In this document: one piece after another, positions 1-8,626 of the stretch
How positions within the stretch are numbered: position 1 is the stretch's first letter
Layout: each line of letters begins with the position of its first letter
Assembly (NCBI GenBank): GCA_027325115.1
Contig: DAHWFG010000261.1
Span: 1-33,750, forward strand
From: JAKBCQ01 sp021807585
Lineage (GTDB): Bacteria > Planctomycetota > Planctomycetia > Isosphaerales > Isosphaeraceae
Reading direction: 5' to 3'
Length of the DNA: 33,750 bases
The notes under the pieces: generated by a model
Databases searched by the model: none
What the model saw: only the letters and a program-made list of their open reading frames with translations
What the model was told of the DNA's origin: nothing
Translations under genes and position numbers: made by a program

Positions 1-1
1 G

Positions 2-1348
2 ACGACGCTGCCGACGCGTCGCAGTTGGTGGACGGGACGGCACGGATTTCACGATCCCGAATCGGGCTGGACGCCGTTGCGTCACGACGAGACGATCCTC
101 GCCGACGTTTTGTGGAATCGAGGCGTTCGAACGGCGTTGATTTCGGACTCACCGATGCTTCGGCAAGCGGGGCATGGTTTCGGCCGCGGGTTCGATGATG
201 TCGTATGGGTTCGCGGGTCGGGTTACGATCCGTGGATCGTGGCGGGAGATCGCAGGGCCGGGAAAATCAACCTCGCGAGCGAACGGGGCTTGCGCCTTCC
301 GCCGGCGGACGATCCCGATCGCACGCTTTGGATCGAGCGGTGGGAGCAGTTGTTGCGTAATCGCGCAGTTTTACAAACACATCAAGAAGAGAACACTGGC
401 GCCGCGCGTACGGTCGGCGCCGCGATCGAATGGCTTGAACGGCGGGGCAAGAGCGACGATCCGTTTCTATTGTGGGTTGATATGTTGAGCCCGCACGGGC
501 CGTGGGATCTCCCCGAGGCCGACCGCGATCGGTACGCGACGATCGAACCCGACGAATTCGAGATCGGCGACGAGGGGGATTTGATCGAGAATCTCGCCGA
601 GGTCGCTCCCGAATCGCTCGACGAGGTCGCCTGCCTGATCGACGTTCCCGCGGGGGCGATCGGCGACGTGCTTGACGAGGCCGAGCTGCTTCGGCTGAGA
701 CGCACGTACGCGGGGGCTGTGACGCTCGCCGATCGCGAGATCGGTAAACTGCTCGATGCGATCGACTCGATGGGGCTCGCCGACGACACGCTCGTCGTCT
801 TCGCGGGAGATCAAGGCGAGCCGCTCGGCGAACACGGTTACGTCCGCAGGCTCCGTCCCTGGCTTTATGAAGAACTGATTCATATCCCTTTAATCCTACG
901 TTTGCCGAAAGGCGAATACGGGGGGTTGAGGCGCCAGGCGATCACGCAGCCGATCGACCTGTATCCGACGATCCTCTCGGCGCTCGGCGTGAGGAAACGC
1001 GACGATGCTTCGCACGGGCTCGATCTATTGCCGCTTATTCGAGGCGAAAAAACACACCTGCGCGATTATGCGTGCATGGGCATGGACGCCGAGGAGTTCG
1101 CGATCCGCACGCATCATTGGCATTTGATCGTTCCGATCGAAACCGATCCCGACGACCCGCCGCGACCCCCCGAGCTTTATCGTAAACCCGAAGATCGGTG
1201 GGATCAAAATAACGTGATCGAGGAATACGTTGAAATCGCGGAACATCTTGAGTTGACGTTGCGACGTTTCGTCGAGTCGTTACAGAAAGGCGAAGGGGAC
1301 GACCCGCCCCCCTTGCGGATGATCGCTCGTTATGGAACGAATCTTTAA
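2..1348 (+). CDS. Sulfatase-like hydrolase, 5' part outside the window
   Basis: A reading frame open from base 2 runs to the stop at 1346-1348; its real start lies before the window. It belongs to the alkaline phosphatase/sulfatase superfamily. The first codons read TTLPTRRSWWTG, which aligns without gaps to the sulfatase signature CxPSRxxxxTG, but the Cys/Ser position is Thr (codon 5-7), with Pro at 11-13 and Arg at 17-19. Further on come LLWVDMLSPHGPWDLP and GDQGEPLGEHGY, the usual metal-site regions of the fold. The C-terminal part with 'LYRKPED' matches the end of planctomycete sulfatases. A Thr nucleophile is known in phosphoethanolamine transferases and phosphodiesterases of this superfamily, so a phosphoryl rather than sulfuryl substrate, or an inactive enzyme, is possible. 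The family is secure; the substrate is unknown. A TTG at 77 could be called as a start, but the signature upstream of it shows the protein begins earlier. Confidence 0.85.
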   Translation, partial: TTLPTRRSWWTGRHGFHDPESGWTPLRHDETILADVLWNRGVRTALISDSPMLRQAGHGFGRGFDDVVWVRGSGYDPWIVAGDRRAGKINLASERGLRLPPADDPDRTLWIERWEQLLRNRAVLQTHQEENTGAARTVGAAIEWLERRGKSDDPFLLWVDMLSPHGPWDLPEADRDRYATIEPDEFEIGDEGDLIENLAEVAPESLDEVACLIDVPAGAIGDVLDEAELLRLRRTYAGAVTLADREIGKLLDAIDSMGLADDTLVVFAGDQGEPLGEHGYVRRLRPWLYEELIHIPLILRLPKGEYGGLRRQAITQPIDLYPTILSALGVRKRDDASHGLDLLPLIRGEKTHLRDYACMGMDAEEFAIRTHHWHLIVPIETDPDDPPRPPELYRKPEDRWDQNNVIEEYVEIAEHLELTLRRFVESLQKGEGDDPPPLRMIARYGTNL

Positions 1349-1383
1349 GCCGGCGCGGATCAATAATGAAGAATTATCGATAC

Positions 1384-3843
1384 TTAAGACTCGACGCCGG
1401 TTGCTTTTTTCGGTCCGAAACGCTTATCGATCGAATCGCGAAGTCGGCCGAAGAGGCGGAACCGTTTGGTCGACGCGGGTCTGAGATTCGCTTCGGGGCC
1501 CGATTTCGCGTCGTTCGTCTTCGCGGGCTTGTCGACGATCGTTTTCTCGGAGACGGAATCGTTCTTTGATGTTTTGAGGTCGTTCGCTTTCGCCGAGATC
1601 GCGTCCTTTGCTTTCGACCAGGCCGTGACGAACGGTCGCTTGATCGCTCCAACCGATTGTTGATTCGGCGTCGAAACCGCGGTTTGGTCGCGATTCATCG
1701 CGGCTTTTGGATTTGTGGAAGTCGTTTGCGCCGGCGAAATTGCGGGCGTCGACGGATCGGGCGCCTTGGGCGATCGTAGACCTCGCTTGTTCGGATCGAA
1801 AGAATTCGCTTCAACACGTTTTGAGTCGATCGCGGCGCCGGTCAGGCGAACCCGCCGATCGCTCGATCCCTTCTGTCGAGAATCGGATTGAAGCGACCGT
1901 TCGCCGGTCTCTCGTTCCTGTGTTGTGTTTGGATTTGACGACGCCGAGGCGAGCGGACGTGAGCCGTTCGAGACGCCGGTGTTCGCGTTTGAGCCCGGAA
2001 TCACGCCGGCGATCGCATTCGATCGCGAAGCCGCGATCGGCGGCGCCGACCTTCCTGGAACGACTGGAGCGGACGAAGCGACTCGAAGCGACGCATTTTG
2101 ATCGATGATATTATTATTTACTTTATTATCGTTGAGATCTTTCTTTTTGGATACGAGTTTCCAGGCGTCGGTCTTCATTCCTTCGATCGCTTCACCCAAG
2201 CTCTTTCCGAACGATCGCTTGGGAGCTTCGACCGAGCCGTTCGAAGGAGATTGATCAAGAGTATTTTCACGCGTGGATTTTTGGAATGGATTGAGAGCCG
2301 TGATCGCCGCGACGAGCCTTGGCGGTTTGCTTTCGATCGATTGTTTCGCGGCGGAAGCTGTCGAAGGATCCCGCTTCTCGAAGGATCGCTTCATGACGGT
2401 TTGCGTCAAGCCGGTTTGAGTCGCCCCGGTATTGGTTGTGATTGAGCGTTCCTCGGTTGCGGGTTTCTTCGCCTCGGAATAGTAGGTTTGCGGGAACGGC
2501 GGGATCGGGCGTTCGACATAAAGACCGACGGCGCGGGGGTTGTTGTTCAACCGCGCGAGCCTGGGCCTTCCCCAAAGTGTCGGGTCGTCGATTCCGTCTT
2601 TTACATATTCCAGTGCGATCTCGCGACGGTTTGACGCCGACGCGGCGGGATTGGGCGGATTGACGTTCGAGTTCGCTCGCGGCGCGGGCTTGTTGTTTTG
2701 AGCGAGTCGGCCGGTTCGATCGGCGCGATCGCGTTCCCCGCGGCGAGGATCGGTTGCACTCTCAGATTTTGATGCAAAAGAACGATTATTCTTAGAATCA
2801 AGCGATTGACGATCGGCGGCCGCGGCCGACGTGTCGGCGGGGGTTTTTGCTTCGATTCGTGGCGACGAACCCTGTGAACTGTCTTCTTTGTTCGCGGATT
2901 CTGCTTGATTGTTTCGCGTTGAAGTCGCCGAGTGGACGTTCGACATCGCCTCCGGGGCGCGGAACGGAACGATCGGCAGGGGTTGTATAAAATCGTCTTC
3001 ATGCGTTAAAGATCCTGCGGGGACCGATCCCGTTTGCGCGATCCGTCCCTCGTCGGCGACGGTGGAATTCGGACGGCTTGAGGAAGTTAAGCCGGCGGTA
3101 GAGGGTTTCATGGCGCCGAACGGGACGACGGGGCCGTTCGGCGGCGGTGCGGGAGGGGCGATCGCTCCGGGGCTGAGGAATTCTTCGCCTTCGGCGCCGG
3201 CGCGGGCGATTTGACGATCGATCGGGCTCGTCTCCGATCGAACGGGAAGATCGATCGCGACCGGCAGGAAGGTTGAAGATCCTCTTGGATTCTCATCTTT
3301 TGTGGGATCGGTCGACGCGATCGTCAATTCGGCGTCGACGCGTCGACGCGATGCGACGCCTCGATACGCGCCGTTCGACGCGACGATTTCGGCTTGCGAC
3401 CCGAACCCTTCGGCCGACGGACGTCGTGTTGAAGCACGTCGATTTTGCGTGCGATTCGCCGTCAGCATTTGGGCGGGCGGAGCGCTCGGTTCGGCGGCGC
3501 CGTTCATCGGGAAGTAGCTCGAGGCGACCCCCGCGGCTCGATTACCGTTCCAATTGCGCGACCAATTCGCGGCGATCGCCGCGGTTGAAGCCCCCCGACC
3601 CGCCGCCGAAGTCGATCGGCCGATCGATCCGCCGCGCGAGCCCGATGAGGTTCCCTGTGAGCCTGCCGAGCCGCCGCCGGTCCGACCCGATCCCGATTGC
3701 ATCACCTTCATTCCGGGGTCATACGCCATTCTGGCTTGTTCGGCGCGGGTTGTGAGCAGGCTGGGGTCGGTCGTCACGCAGCCGGAGAGGGCCGCGAGCA
3801 AACTCGCCGTGATCCAGTAAAGGTGTGGCCGCGTACGGCTCAT
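1384..3843 (-). CDS. Large disordered lipoprotein of unknown function
   Basis: The start is placed at ATG 3841-3843 because a good Shine-Dalgarno (AAGGGAG) precedes it and the protein then opens with a lipoprotein signal: MSRTRPHLYW, a hydrophobic stretch and the lipobox LSGC. The frame is open further upstream but without signal-like sequence. The product is about 819 residues. After the lipidated Cys almost everything is low-complexity, rich in Ser, Asn, Pro, Ala, Arg and Lys with no recognisable domain. The C-terminal half contains spaced short basic, amphipathic segments that start alike (KRSFEKR, KRSFGKSLGEAIEG, KRPFVTAWSKAKDAI, KRFRLFGRLRDSIDK). The compositional bias holds over the whole length without stops, so it is a real coding frame. 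It is probably anchored in a membrane facing the periplasm. The basic modules could bind anionic polymer or peptidoglycan, but that is only a guess. Confidence 0.75.
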   Translation of the reverse strand: MSRTRPHLYWITASLLAALSGCVTTDPSLLTTRAEQARMAYDPGMKVMQSGSGRTGGGSAGSQGTSSGSRGGSIGRSTSAAGRGASTAAIAANWSRNWNGNRAAGVASSYFPMNGAAEPSAPPAQMLTANRTQNRRASTRRPSAEGFGSQAEIVASNGAYRGVASRRRVDAELTIASTDPTKDENPRGSSTFLPVAIDLPVRSETSPIDRQIARAGAEGEEFLSPGAIAPPAPPPNGPVVPFGAMKPSTAGLTSSSRPNSTVADEGRIAQTGSVPAGSLTHEDDFIQPLPIVPFRAPEAMSNVHSATSTRNNQAESANKEDSSQGSSPRIEAKTPADTSAAAADRQSLDSKNNRSFASKSESATDPRRGERDRADRTGRLAQNNKPAPRANSNVNPPNPAASASNRREIALEYVKDGIDDPTLWGRPRLARLNNNPRAVGLYVERPIPPFPQTYYSEAKKPATEERSITTNTGATQTGLTQTVMKRSFEKRDPSTASAAKQSIESKPPRLVAAITALNPFQKSTRENTLDQSPSNGSVEAPKRSFGKSLGEAIEGMKTDAWKLVSKKKDLNDNKVNNNIIDQNASLRVASSAPVVPGRSAPPIAASRSNAIAGVIPGSNANTGVSNGSRPLASASSNPNTTQERETGERSLQSDSRQKGSSDRRVRLTGAAIDSKRVEANSFDPNKRGLRSPKAPDPSTPAISPAQTTSTNPKAAMNRDQTAVSTPNQQSVGAIKRPFVTAWSKAKDAISAKANDLKTSKNDSVSEKTIVDKPAKTNDAKSGPEANLRPASTKRFRLFGRLRDSIDKRFGPKKATGVES

Positions 3844-4146
3844 AACGACTCCCTTCGTCTGTCGAACCTCGAGGGGCCGATCCTGTTGTCCTGGCCCGTG
3901 TCGTTTTCCATCGGCGGTGCGACGCTGGAAATCGACGTGAATTCGGGGTTTGTCGACCGTCCCAGGCGTTACAATCCGTTTTTTCGGAACCTGCGACCCG
4001 AAGCTTTCGGGCGACGTATGAATAGAATAGAGGCGGGTCGCATCGAGGTCGTGCGAAATCGTCGATGAGGCTCGCCTCTTCAATCGCCTTCCGCTCACGA
4101 CGAACGGTCGGCCGAACCGATACCATCCCAACGGGGGTTCGACGCG
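3844..4146. other. Divergent intergenic region
   Basis: About 300 bases separate the lipoprotein gene (leftward) and the cyclic-nucleotide-fold gene (rightward), so promoters for both should lie here. I see no hexamer pair with good spacing on either strand. A short inverted repeat GAGGCtcGCCTC lies near 4067. Otherwise I see nothing. Confidence 0.5.
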
Positions 4147-4665
4147 ATGGAACCGAGCGCAGCGGATCGTTTTCTCGCCATGCCTTGGTTGGCTGATCTC
4201 GACGCCGAGTCGCGTGCGGCGCTGCTCGACGTCCTTGAAGAAGATCGTCGCCCGGCGGGCGAAGCACTCGCGGTTCAGGGACTTCACAACGACAAGCTAT
4301 CATTTGTTATCGAAGGGAAAGTGACGATCAGTCGCACTTATCCCGACGGACGCTCGGAACGGATCGCCGATCTAACCGCCCCCGCGGTTTTCGGCGAATC
4401 GGCGTTCTTCAGCGGACTCCCCTCGGTGGTGACGACGCGAGCGACGACCTTGGTTCGAAGGCTCACGCTCGATCACGCCTCGTACGAACGGCTGAGACGC
4501 GACAATCCCCACGCCGCCGAACAACTCGCTCTCGCCGCGGTGCGAGTTCTTAGCGAACGATTCGAAATCCTCGATCGGCGCGTTTCCGAACTCACCCTCG
4601 ATCACCCCAAGTCCGACGAACTCGGTCGATTCCGCGCCCGGATGCTCGAGGAATCGCTTTGGTAA
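4147..4665 (+). CDS. Stand-alone cyclic nucleotide-binding-fold protein
   Basis: This 172-residue protein is a single CRP-type effector domain. Residues 10-30 form the leading helices (FLAMPWLADLDAESRAALL), and residues 35-80 the beta-roll with the turn VIEGKVTISRTYPDG. The phosphate-binding cassette is FGESAFFSGLPSVVTTRA at 82-99. The hallmark Gly-Glu is kept, but the Arg that contacts the cyclic phosphate in CRP (the PRxA position) is Ser93 here and the next Ser/Thr is Val94. A C-helix follows (LSERFEILDRRVSEL), then the protein ends with no helix-turn-helix. It is therefore unlikely to bind DNA itself; it may sense another ligand or act as a partner subunit. It is monocistronic in this window. 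Confidence 0.85.
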   Translation: MEPSAADRFLAMPWLADLDAESRAALLDVLEEDRRPAGEALAVQGLHNDKLSFVIEGKVTISRTYPDGRSERIADLTAPAVFGESAFFSGLPSVVTTRATTLVRRLTLDHASYERLRRDNPHAAEQLALAAVRVLSERFEILDRRVSELTLDHPKSDELGRFRARMLEESLW

Positions 4666-4724
4666 ATCATAATACTTTTAGTTGTTTAATCAGGTGAGTG
4701 ATCTGTTGATTTGATAAAAGCGCG

Positions 4725-6728
4725 TTATCGAATCAATCGAGCCGGTTCGCCCGCGATTATTCCCCCCGATCGCGTGACGACGCGTATTTTGAGCCGGTTC
4801 CGCTTCGTCGTGGAGACGAGATTGAAATCCCAGTGAGGGACGCGATCGAGCGGGACTCCCCACGATCGCGCTGCTCCGTGCGCATCGGCTTTGAGCGTTA
4901 TGCTCCTCGATTGCGCCCAGGAATCTCCCGAGGTCGTCCACCAAACCTCCCAAACGCGATCGACCGAATCGATTCCGGCGGGAACCGACAGCAATCTGGG
5001 AGATCCCGGAACGCCCGTCGGTTCGATCTCGAATTCGAGAAACGCTGGATAACCTTTGCTGATATAATCTTTTGCATTCGCATCGCGGCGCACGCCGATC
5101 GCGTTCGTCATCCTCCCCCCGCCAAGTATCGCACCCGATTGCTCGCGAACAACCTCCAGATAAGGCGTGACGTCGATTCCGGCGAAAATCAAGCCGCGGT
5201 CCTCGGTCGTCAGTCGTGATAATAGATGCAATCGAATTAGAGAATCAGTTGATGTCGATTTCCCGCCGCGATCGGTATTGTTCGATCGTGCTCGACCGGC
5301 CTTGTTCGATCGAACCGGAGAATCGTCTCCCGAGACGATCGAAAGCGCGTGCCCGCCGCACGGATAAGGCGCCCAGCGGGTTCGCATCGGTTCGAACAGA
5401 CGCGTGAGATCGTCGCGGCGGACTCCCGCCGAGAGCCGCGCTCGATCGAGCCGATCGATCGCGTTTAACGCCGCGATCTGATCGTCAAAACGATATTTGT
5501 TTGCTTCTTGCCGCATCGTGGAAAACCGGGTTGCGCACATGATCGCCGCGATCGCCAAAACGAACGCGAGCCCCCCCTCGCGGCGACGATCGAGCCGACG
5601 TCCCAAACCGCCGAGAACCGGAGCGAGAACGAAAATCAATCCCGCCTGCGGAAACAAGTGATAACGTGTAAGTTCGTGCAAAGCCCAATGCGATTCGTAG
5701 CGCGAGCGGAGGCCGAAAGTCGTCGTGTAACCCGCCGCGATCAGCCAAAGACCGCCGAGAACGAGTCCCCAGGCTCGATATCGCCGCGCGATCACGAGCG
5801 AGATCGCCAGAAATACGATGAAACCAATAACGGCGGCGGATTCGCTCATCCGGTATTCATAAAAATTAGCGCCGACGATCAGGTTGGGGATCAGGATTCC
5901 CGAGACTGCGCGGACGAGACAACGAACCGCGAACGCGCCGTTCCAGTTATCATTTAGGCTTGTGTAAATTTGATGATGATGGCGAACCGTCGCGGCGAAG
6001 GCGAGATAAACCGCGGTTCCCGCGAGCGGGATCGAAGCCGAGATGAGCCGTTTGATTCCGAGCGGTCGCTCTCGTCCGCCGATCAATCGGATCGCCGTGA
6101 ACGGACCCGCGACGACGCCGATCGCCGAGCACGCGGGCGCGAGCGTGCTCGCGATCGCCGCAAAAACGAGAAGCGCGCGTCTTCGATTCGGCGAAACGCC
6201 TTCGCGATCGCTTCGTCCCGCTGCGTCGAACGCCAAGACGCTGAAAAAGAGCGACCAGGTGAAACTGCTCGCCGAATACCAATAAACGCATTCCACATAA
6301 ACCGTAGAGAAACAAAAAAGAGCGACCCCGAGAAGCGCACCCGAAAGCGATTCGATTTCGCGCCTGAGCGTGACGCCTAAAAGGAGAGCGGCGAGTACGA
6401 ACGGAAGGTACGAGGCGAAAGTAAACGCCGCGGGCGCTCGATTGAGCACCCCTCCCGAGGCCCGCCAGGCGATCCACGTATCCAATTGAAACAACGGAGC
6501 GAGGTGTTCATTATAAGGTGCGACGATCAATTCGCCGAACGCGACGCTCCGCGCCTTGCCGATCCGTTCGATGTCGTCGGCGTAGATGCTCGGTCGAGCG
6601 AGCCTGGGAAGCCAAGGTACTAAACATAGGATTACAAACGCGGCAAGAAGCGCGACGCGGAGGGATCGAACTATCCGGACCGATATCAATCGTATTGTAT
6701 CATAATTAATTAATATTTTGCCGAGCAT
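4725..6728 (-). CDS. GT-C-like polytopic membrane protein, putative glycosyltransferase
   Basis: This 667-residue protein has an N-terminal transmembrane helix (about 23-40) followed by a first extracytoplasmic loop with Asp51-Asp52 (SIYADDIERIGK) and Glu74-His75 (NEHLAPLFQL). It continues with roughly ten more hydrophobic helices up to about residue 390 and a soluble C-terminal domain. An acidic pair in the first large loop is typical of GT-C glycosyltransferases that use polyprenyl-phosphate sugars (PMT/ArnT-like), and planctomycetes carry many such orphans. The C-terminal part (about 500-667) looks like a beta-rich extracytoplasmic domain and I do not recognise it. ATG at 6726-6728 is preceded by GGAAAGAG at suitable spacing. 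Donor and acceptor sugars cannot be told from sequence. Confidence 0.7.
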   Translation of the reverse strand: MLGKILINYDTIRLISVRIVRSLRVALLAAFVILCLVPWLPRLARPSIYADDIERIGKARSVAFGELIVAPYNEHLAPLFQLDTWIAWRASGGVLNRAPAAFTFASYLPFVLAALLLGVTLRREIESLSGALLGVALFCFSTVYVECVYWYSASSFTWSLFFSVLAFDAAGRSDREGVSPNRRRALLVFAAIASTLAPACSAIGVVAGPFTAIRLIGGRERPLGIKRLISASIPLAGTAVYLAFAATVRHHHQIYTSLNDNWNGAFAVRCLVRAVSGILIPNLIVGANFYEYRMSESAAVIGFIVFLAISLVIARRYRAWGLVLGGLWLIAAGYTTTFGLRSRYESHWALHELTRYHLFPQAGLIFVLAPVLGGLGRRLDRRREGGLAFVLAIAAIMCATRFSTMRQEANKYRFDDQIAALNAIDRLDRARLSAGVRRDDLTRLFEPMRTRWAPYPCGGHALSIVSGDDSPVRSNKAGRARSNNTDRGGKSTSTDSLIRLHLLSRLTTEDRGLIFAGIDVTPYLEVVREQSGAILGGGRMTNAIGVRRDANAKDYISKGYPAFLEFEIEPTGVPGSPRLLSVPAGIDSVDRVWEVWWTTSGDSWAQSRSITLKADAHGAARSWGVPLDRVPHWDFNLVSTTKRNRLKIRVVTRSGGIIAGEPARLIR

Positions 6729-7028
6729 TCGTCGACTCTTTCCGAACCGAGCCGTTGTTTTTTTCGCGCGGATTCGCGCGGTCGTCCTCGCGATTATGTC
6801 GGCGCTGGGGAGCTTCGAGTCGCGTACCGAATCGGCGAGAGCGAACGAACGCTTCGGCGTGATTCATCCGATCGTTACAAGCGCAAAATGAGATCGTCGT
6901 CGGCGTTTGTTTTAAAACGATCCTTTCGATCGAATCGATATTTCGACGTCTTGACTCGGCGGCGGGACGGGTGTTTATTCGGATGAAAATCGTTTGCGCG
7001 GCGGCGCCGTTCGCGAGGAAGAAACGCG
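6729..7028. other. Divergent intergenic region
   Basis: About 300 bases lie between the leftward GT-C-like gene and the rightward sulfatase gene. The right half holds a good rightward promoter (6951-6979). I see no convincing leftward promoter, although the end next to 6728 is rich in GCGCG and has an A/T run. Confidence 0.5.
6951..6979 (+). promoter_or_regulatory. Sigma70-like promoter for the sulfatase gene
   Basis: TTGACT at 6951-6956 and TTTATT at 6974-6979 are separated by exactly 17 bases. The sulfatase start codon lies 50 bases downstream of the -10 box, which gives a short leader. This is pattern matching only. Confidence 0.5.
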
Positions 7029-8600
7029 ATGGATCATAGACGCGTGAAGATCTTATATGCTCTCGTCGTTTTCTGGGCGATCTTCGGGTCGAGCGGTCTT
7101 TCGCATGCTCAATCGTCGAACCCGGCGGATCGTGTCGAACGCGGATCGCTCGCGTTTGAACGAATCGCCGGCGTGAAACCGCGAAACATTGTTTTATTTC
7201 TGATCGACGATCTTCGATACGACGCGATGGGGTTCTTGGGGCGTTCGTTTCTCAAAACCCCGAATATCGATCGGCTTGCGCATGGCGGCGTTTATTTAAA
7301 GAACGCTTTTGTAACGACCTCGCTTTGTTCGCCGAGCCGAGCGTCGATTCTGACGGGTTTGTACGCGCATCAACATCGCGTCGTCGACAACAACAACAGG
7401 ATTCCGCCGGGAACGGTTTTTTTCCCGCAATACCTTCAAGCTTCGGGTTATCGCACCGCTTTCATCGGCAAGTGGCACATGGGAGGCGATAGCGACGCGC
7501 CCAGGCCGGGTTTCGACCGCTGGGTGAACTTTCGCGGTCAGGGCTCGTATCTTCCTTCGCACGCCGGACTTAACGTCGACGGAAATCACGTTCCACAAAA
7601 AGGATACATCACCGACGAATTGACCGATTACGCGCTCGATTGGCTGGGATCGATCGGCGACGACAAGCCGTTCTTTTTATACCTTTCGCATAAGGCGGTT
7701 CACGGCGATTTCATCCCCGCGGAACGGCACAAGGGTTTATATCGCGACGCCGAATTCGTTCATCCCAAAACTCAGGCGGATACGCCCGAGAATCGTCGCG
7801 GCAAGCCGATGTGGGCGATCAACCAGCGGAACAGTTGGCACGGGGTCGATTTCGCGTATCATAAAGATACGGATATCGCCGTATATTTCCGGCTTTATTG
7901 TGAAACGCTCCTCGCGGTCGACGAAAGCGTGGGGAGGGTTCTCGATTATTTAAAAAAGAAAAATCAACTCGATTCCACGCTGATTATCTTCATGGGAGAC
8001 AACGGCTTCGCGTTCGGCGAGCACGGACTGATCGATAAGAGAACGGCGTACGAGGAATCGATGCGGATTCCGATGTTGATGTACTGTCCCGAGTTGTTCG
8101 CTCCAGGGACGGTCGTCGAGAAGCTCGTCGCGAACGTCGACGTCGCTCCCACTGCGCTCGACGCGGCGGGGGTCGTGGCGCCCAAAGAACTTGTCGGCTT
8201 CAGCCTGATACCGCTCGCTGGGGGAAAGGAGCGGGCCGGCCGCGACGCGATTTCTTACGAATACTTTTGGGAGCGAAATTTCCCCCAAACGCCGACGATC
8301 CACGCGATCCGCACCGAGCGATACAAATACATTCATTATTATGGAATATGGGATATCGATGAATTGTACGATATCAAGGCCGATCCTCTCGAGACCGAGA
8401 ATTTAATCTTTCGAGCCGATTATCACGGAACGGCGCAATCGCTTAACAAGCGTTTATTCGACGATCTGGAAAAAACGGGGGGGATGTTCATCCCGCTTTA
8501 TCCCGATCGCGGCGGATCGTTGAATCGGAGACGCGTCGAAGGGGCTTCTCAGGCGCAATTTCCTCCCGAACTCATGAGGAAGAAATCGGCGAAGGAATAA
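7029..8600 (+). CDS. Secreted sulfatase, formylglycine type
   Basis: This 523-residue enzyme would hydrolyse sulfate esters, probably on sulfated glycans, in the periplasm or outside. Residues 1-27 form a signal peptide ending SHA. Asp60-Asp61 (LIDDLRYD) bind the metal. The complete signature CSPSR is at 100-104, continuing ASILTG, so Cys100 should be converted to formylglycine. Lys148 and His150 (GKWHMGG), His221-Lys222 (LSHKAVHGD) and Asp324-Asn325 (MGDNGFAFGEHG) complete the active site. A clear ribosome site (GAGGAAG) precedes ATG 7029, and a promoter lies just upstream. The overall layout, with 'KTPNIDRLA' and 'DLYDIKADPLE'-like ends, is like family S1 enzymes such as N-acetylglucosamine-6-sulfatases, but the substrate cannot be fixed. 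No anaerobic maturase or FGE gene is in the window. Confidence 0.95.
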   Translation: MDHRRVKILYALVVFWAIFGSSGLSHAQSSNPADRVERGSLAFERIAGVKPRNIVLFLIDDLRYDAMGFLGRSFLKTPNIDRLAHGGVYLKNAFVTTSLCSPSRASILTGLYAHQHRVVDNNNRIPPGTVFFPQYLQASGYRTAFIGKWHMGGDSDAPRPGFDRWVNFRGQGSYLPSHAGLNVDGNHVPQKGYITDELTDYALDWLGSIGDDKPFFLYLSHKAVHGDFIPAERHKGLYRDAEFVHPKTQADTPENRRGKPMWAINQRNSWHGVDFAYHKDTDIAVYFRLYCETLLAVDESVGRVLDYLKKKNQLDSTLIIFMGDNGFAFGEHGLIDKRTAYEESMRIPMLMYCPELFAPGTVVEKLVANVDVAPTALDAAGVVAPKELVGFSLIPLAGGKERAGRDAISYEYFWERNFPQTPTIHAIRTERYKYIHYYGIWDIDELYDIKADPLETENLIFRADYHGTAQSLNKRLFDDLEKTGGMFIPLYPDRGGSLNRRRVEGASQAQFPPELMRKKSAKE

Positions 8601-8626
8601 GGGCTCGATCCCGACAATAAATGAAG

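Noticed and set aside
1374..3296. Many long Arg/Ser-rich frames on both strands over the lipoprotein gene
   Set aside because: They are shadows of a GC-rich, low-complexity gene; only the leftward frame has a signal peptide and ribosome site.
3844..4287. Upstream extension of the large lipoprotein to 967 residues
   Set aside because: A lipoprotein signal with a good ribosome site starts at 3843, and the extension overlaps the opposite gene at 4147.
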